A program made the position numbers and the translations under genes. 34,329 bases of DNA from JANOBD01 sp031411495 (GTDB lineage: Bacteria; Planctomycetota; Phycisphaerae; Tepidisphaerales; Tepidisphaeraceae). Positions 30,093 through 34,329 of this stretch are shown piece by piece. The notes under the pieces were generated by a model that worked only from the letters and a program-made list of their open reading frames with translations, had not been told where the DNA came from and searched no databases. Each line of letters opens with the position of its first letter. Position 1 is the first letter of the stretch. Where the stretch lies: the NCBI GenBank assembly GCA_031411495.1, contig JANOBD010000035.1:1-34329 (forward strand). The letters are read 5' to 3'.

Positions 30093-30369
30093 ATAGGACG
30101 GAAATCGCGATTACGCCGTGGTTAGACCGGTTTCTCATCCGCCTACCGCGAAGCGCGGATTTCGCCCGCGTGCCCAATTTGGCAGATCACTGCAATGATT
30201 TCGCAGCGGTCGAGCGGGCGCTACGTCGATGGGCGCGTGAGTGGCCTTGCCTTGGGCTACGTCGGAGCAGTAGTTACGGGCTCACGCCTTGCCCTGCAGC
30301 AGATCCGCGCGCCGAGTCAGCCGCCTCGGCACCCTCCGGAATGCACAGCTGTTTCTTAACGGCGAACCG
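30093..30369. other. Intergenic stretch without a convincing gene
   Basis: Between the secG promoter and the DUF4262 gene. A plus-strand open frame from 30086 has no ribosome-binding site and no recognisable protein character. I see no RNA gene or strong terminator here. Confidence 0.5.
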
Positions 30370-30870
30370 CTATCGGCACATCTCGTGTTCCGTCAACTCG
30401 ATTAACGCAAGATCCAGCCGCGGTTGAAGCTCGGCGACTGCCGGGTCGCAGTCGGCATCGAACGGATATCGACCTGCATCGTCCGGCCAGAAGATCTGGA
30501 TGGCCTGCAGCAGATCCGGCCGGCCGCGACGATCGCATTCGGCGCTCGCGTACTCGAGCGTCCTCGGCGCCTGCGTTGGATGCACCGGCCGAACCGCGAG
30601 CGGAACGTCGTTGAGGATGTTCGTGTAAATGCCAGGAGAGGCGAACGACTCGCCACCAGCGACCAGTGTGACGACTAACTTGAGCAGCAGGTACCCCTCC
30701 TGCGGCAGGCCGCAGACGATGATCTCCGGGTGATCGGCGGAGAAGGCCAGACCGACGCTGTAAACGTAGGAGGGTCTGCGTTCGTCGACCCCGATGGCAG
30801 TCCAACCGTATTGCGCGACGCTTGCGACGACTTCCCGTTCTCGTGTGTCCAAAACAACTCCCGACGGCAC
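30370..30870 (-). CDS. DUF4262 domain protein
   Basis: 166 aa from a GTG start with GGGAG five bases upstream. The sequence VAQYGWTAIGVDERRPSYVYSV followed by GLAF and the HPEIIVCGLP segment is typical of DUF4262, a small cytoplasmic domain of unknown function found across bacteria. The domain fills most of the protein. It stands alone: the nearest gene on the same strand is secG, more than 350 bases downstream and behind its own promoter. Confidence 0.8.
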   Translation of the reverse strand: MPSGVVLDTREREVVASVAQYGWTAIGVDERRPSYVYSVGLAFSADHPEIIVCGLPQEGYLLLKLVVTLVAGGESFASPGIYTNILNDVPLAVRPVHPTQAPRTLEYASAECDRRGRPDLLQAIQIFWPDDAGRYPFDADCDPAVAELQPRLDLALIELTEHEMCR

Positions 30871-31697
30871 AGCGCTCCCGAATTGACGTGCAGGGCGACC
30901 GAAGAGCCTATCGACCGTCGGCCGAATTGCACGAAATTCTCGCCGAGTCTGACATCGGCGAGCTCAGAACACCGTGGAAACGCGAAAGCTGTGATGAAAA
31001 GATGAAGGCCATCAGCCCGTTCCGCAATTGGGTCCTTCGAGCGTCCGGAAAAGGGGACTCCACAGGGTGCAGTGATCGAAGTAGACGATCCGCTTCGTGT
31101 ACCACGCATTTCGGGGTCCGCGCGAAGGGGCCCGGGGCGGCGGCGGCCTGTTTCGATGACGGCGATTCGAGTCGCTTGCGTCGACACGCGACGCGCGGGC
31201 GGAGCATCCAAATTCCGAAGCATCCATTCCGTCAAACCGGCGATTTACGCCGAGCTCACACATGAGTTTGAATAGCCTAGCCGCCGGGCGAGAAGTGCAC
31301 GCTGAGCGAAAGGCGAGGCCGTCCTCTTCGCCCCGAAATGAGGTGGCGTTTGGCAACACGTCGCGGCGCGACAGGAGCTTTGGCAAGCGAACTCGCAAGC
31401 GATCGCCAGGTTAAGGTCATCCACCACAGCCGTGAGAGGGTGCGTCCAAATCACCCGCATCGAGACAGCTGGGCCGTATCGAATGCAAGAATCGAGTTTA
31501 TTGGACGTTATGAACGAACGAGCATCGGTCGATGTTGGACGAATGAGAGGGAATGAGACCCTTTGGGAGGGTTTTCAAATGGTGATATTGCATCCACCTA
31601 CACCATCGTCTAGCTTTCCATCCCTATTTCCGGATGAACGGATGGATGTCCTCTCCGAGCAGTCTTTGAATCTGAGTCGATCTTCAGGAGCAACTTC
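30871..31697. other. 827-base stretch without a convincing gene, upstream of metK
   Basis: Short open frames on both strands have no ribosome-binding sites and read as non-protein. The part from about 31480 to 31660 is richer in A/T than its surroundings. It contains ACCCT-TTGGG-AGGGT followed by TTTT (31558-31577 area), terminator-like, and an inverted repeat TCCATCC (31617-31623) / GGATGGA (31640-31646) in the probable metK leader. A leader RNA controlling metK is possible, but I could not match a known SAM riboswitch. Confidence 0.4.
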
Positions 31698-32930
<1,233 letters not shown>

Positions 32931-32986
32931 GCGTTCGAGCGAGGAACCGCGCGGCGGGTTGATCTAACAGCGACAAAACCCGTAGT

Positions 32987-33014
32987 TTGACATCCGGGGC
33001 GGAGTTTCTATTCT
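32987..33014 (+). promoter_or_regulatory. Sigma70-like promoter of the histone H1-like gene
   Basis: TTGACA (32987-32992), a 16-base spacer and TATTCT (33009-33014). The predicted start near 33021 gives a 28-base leader with GGGAGGA before the ATG. This is the best promoter match in the window. Confidence 0.7.
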
Positions 33015-33048
33015 CGCGTGCGTCAACAGAGTCCGGGAGGATTTAAAC

Positions 33049-33267
33049 ATGTCAGCACTGGCCGAATTTGAAACACTGAAGCAGATGGTCGCTGAGGCCG
33101 AAGACGATGTCCGCAAGGCCGACGGCGGCAACAAGGCCGCGGGGACCCGCGTTCGTAAAAAGATGCAGGAGATCAAGCAGGCCGCCCAGGCGGTGCGCGT
33201 GAAGATCCTGGAAAGCCGCGGCAGCGAAGAAGGCGGCGAGACCGGCGCCGCAGCCGCCGGAGAGTAG
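33049..33267 (+). CDS. Histone H1-like DNA-binding protein (Hc1 family)
   Basis: 72 aa, highly charged and alpha-helical. ADGGNKAAGTRVRKKMQEIK followed by QAAQAVR resembles the N-terminal domain of chlamydial Hc1 (KGNKAAAQRVR), an H1-like nucleoid protein. The chlamydial Lys-rich tail is absent; this version ends in an acidic/Ala tail. GGGAGGA lies before the ATG. A good promoter upstream and a strong terminator downstream make it a compact, probably highly expressed single-gene unit. A chromatin role is inferred from the family. Confidence 0.8.
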   Translation: MSALAEFETLKQMVAEAEDDVRKADGGNKAAGTRVRKKMQEIKQAAQAVRVKILESRGSEEGGETGAAAAGE

Positions 33268-33302
33268 TCAAACCCTCGTTCCTGCGTTTGAATAAATGGG
33301 GT

Positions 33303-33341
33303 CCGGCACTGTCGCGAATAAGCCCAGTGCCGGGCTTCTTT
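33303..33341 (+). terminator. Intrinsic terminator of the histone H1-like gene
   Basis: CCGGCACTG (33303-33311) pairs perfectly with CAGTGCCGG (33325-33333) over a 13-base loop and is followed by GCTTCTTT. It lies 36 bases after the stop codon. Confidence 0.75.
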
Positions 33342-33378
33342 GATGTTCGAGTTGTCCTCGGCTCCCAACCCTTCCGCT

Positions 33379-33846
33379 ATGCCGCCCACCACGCTTTATG
33401 ACCTGTCGCAGTTCGACCTCAGCAAGGTTGCCTACGACCGCGAGTTCATCCGCACCATCAACCCCCAGCGCGGGGACATGGAGCACCTCGACGGCATTAT
33501 CCATGTCGATGACGAAGGCGTCATCGGCTTCAAGGACGTGAGGCACGACGAGTTCTGGGTGCCCGGGCACATCCCCGGCCGTCCGCTGCTGCCGGGCGTA
33601 ATCATGATCGAAGCGGCCGCCCAGGTCGCCAGTTTCTACACCAAGGTCGTGCAGAAATGGCCCGGCTTCATCGGCTTCGGCGGCGTGGACGAAGTGAAGT
33701 TCCGCTCCGCCGTCGAACCCGGCTGCCGGCTCTATATCCTCAACAGGATGACCTGGAAGCGCCACCGCCGGATCTGCTGCGATTCGCAGGGGCTGGTGAA
33801 CGGCACGGTGGTGTTCGAGGCTAAGATTACCGGCACGCAGATGTGA
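33379..33846 (+). CDS. FabZ/FabA-like 3-hydroxyacyl-ACP dehydratase
   Basis: 155 aa hotdog-fold protein. EFWVPGHIPGRPLLPGVIMI followed by EAAAQVAS is the FabZ active-site signature with its catalytic His (FabZ usually has GHFPGxPxxPGV and EALAQ). The N-terminus (SQFDLSKV, INPQRGDMEHLDGII) and the C-terminal beta strands (GTVVFEAKITG) complete the domain. It probably dehydrates 3-hydroxyacyl-ACP in fatty acid elongation, but acting on another acyl thioester is possible. The ATG at 33379 is preferred; an in-frame ATG at 33343 falls right on the tail of the preceding terminator. Neither has a clear ribosome-binding site. A DnaQ-like gene follows in the same frame after a single TGA. Confidence 0.8.
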   Translation: MPPTTLYDLSQFDLSKVAYDREFIRTINPQRGDMEHLDGIIHVDDEGVIGFKDVRHDEFWVPGHIPGRPLLPGVIMIEAAAQVASFYTKVVQKWPGFIGFGGVDEVKFRSAVEPGCRLYILNRMTWKRHRRICCDSQGLVNGTVVFEAKITGTQM

Positions 33847-33894
33847 GGCGCGGGTGCGCCTCGCGTAGTCCGCTACACGCGACTGGAGCCCGTC

Positions 33895-34329
33895 ACGATC
33901 CCGCTGCTCTCCAAACTCCGCAGTCTTCGCCTGGCCTTCCTCGACGTCGAAACCACGGGCTGCTCGCCTCGCTTTGACGATCGCGTGACAGAGGTCGGCA
34001 TTCGCATCATCGAGAATGGCGAAGTCGTCGAGGATTACCAGCACCTCATCAATCCGCTTCGCCGAATCCCGCCGAGCATCGTGCAACTGACCGGAATTAC
34101 CCAGGAGATGGTAGATGCGGCGCCGTCTTTCGATGAACTCGCGTTCGATCTCTCCCGGAGGCTTCGCGGCGCGGTGGTGATTGGCCACAATATCCGGTTC
34201 GACCTGGGCTTCATCAAAGCCGAACTCGACCGCACGCCGACTCGCTTCGCAGAAGTCATCGACTGCACGAAAGTCATCGACACCGTCCGCCTCGCGCGCA
34301 AGACGTTCGGCCGGCGCGGGAACGGGCTG
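33895..34329 (+). CDS. DnaQ-like DEDDh 3'-5' exonuclease (partial, no canonical start codon)
   Basis: At least 145 codons, open at the window end. Seen: AFLDVETTG (Exo I, Asp and Glu ligands), VTEVGIRIIENGEVVEDYQH, INPLRRIPPSIVQLTGITQE (the usual INP, LTGIT context) and VVIGHNIRFDLGFIK (Exo II). This is the DNA polymerase III epsilon/proofreading fold; it could be PolC-like, DinG-associated or a stand-alone exonuclease. Between the FabZ stop (33844-33846) and Exo I there is no ATG, GTG or TTG in frame. GGAG at 33885-33888 is six bases before ACG at 33895 (T-I-P-L-L-S-K-L), so an ACG start, or a mutated or miscalled ATG, is the best guess. The next in-frame GTG would remove Exo I. Confidence 0.75.

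Noticed and set aside
30086..30427. 113-aa plus-strand open frame after secG
   Set aside because: No ribosome-binding site; it spans the secG promoter and overlaps the end of the DUF4262 gene, with no recognisable protein character.
33268..34188. 306-aa minus-strand open frame
   Set aside because: Antisense to the FabZ-like gene and the DnaQ-like exonuclease, both of which show conserved active-site motifs.
33340..34329. FabZ-exonuclease as a single TGA-interrupted selenoprotein or recoded fusion
   Set aside because: The FabZ domain ends naturally at the TGA, no SECIS-like hairpin was seen after it, and other genes here use TGA as a normal stop.

Overview
The window looks like a chromosomal segment of a planctomycete, most likely class Phycisphaerae (Tepidisphaerales-like). 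This placement is inferred from gene content, not from a marker gene. The supporting features are GC-rich coding DNA, secreted proteins with dockerin-like calcium-loop doublets and PEP-CTERM tails, an N-terminal LEPR-XLL-type motif, planctomycete prepilin-like proteins starting FTLVELLVVIGIIAVLIS, and a chlamydial Hc1-like histone H1 homologue.

Region 1 (about 200-21735) is an accessory carbohydrate-degradation locus, best read as a xyloglucan/beta-glucan utilisation cluster. On the minus strand, a LacI-family regulator is followed by a dockerin/PEP-CTERM protein and a prepilin-like protein. Divergently, on the plus strand, come a cytoplasmic YicI-type GH31 alpha-xylosidase, two tandem GH74 xyloglucanases, a second dockerin/PEP-CTERM protein without a recognised catalytic domain, a GH30 enzyme with the same C-terminal modules, a second prepilin-like protein, a small membrane-anchored protein, a GH5 (BglC/exo-glucanase-like) enzyme and a XylR-type (LacI sensor plus AraC HTH) regulator. 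Each arm of the divergent promoter region has a promoter-like sequence followed directly by an AAnCGnTT palindrome, consistent with LacI control of both arms. The model is extracellular backbone cleavage by GH74/GH5/GH30, uptake of oligosaccharides by a transporter not in this window, and removal of xylose inside the cell by GH31.

Region 2 (about 21.8-25.0 kb) holds a PDZ-containing M28 peptidase lipoprotein, a divergent fructosamine-kinase-family phosphotransferase and a small predicted lipoprotein.

Region 3 (about 25.0-30.1 kb, minus strand) is a housekeeping run, secG-yicC-small membrane protein-gmk-rpoZ-coaC-coaB-dut-apt, with a sigma70-like promoter before secG. CoaB and CoaC are separate ORFs. 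coaB carries an apparent one-base frameshift, and its stop codon lies inside a small inverted-repeat element.

Region 4 (30.3-34.3 kb) has a DUF4262 protein, an 827-base stretch without a convincing gene, metK, the histone H1-like gene with its own promoter and terminator, a FabZ-like dehydratase, and the start of a DnaQ-like DEDDh exonuclease that runs off the window and has no ordinary start codon. No tRNA, rRNA, CRISPR array or transposase gene was seen.
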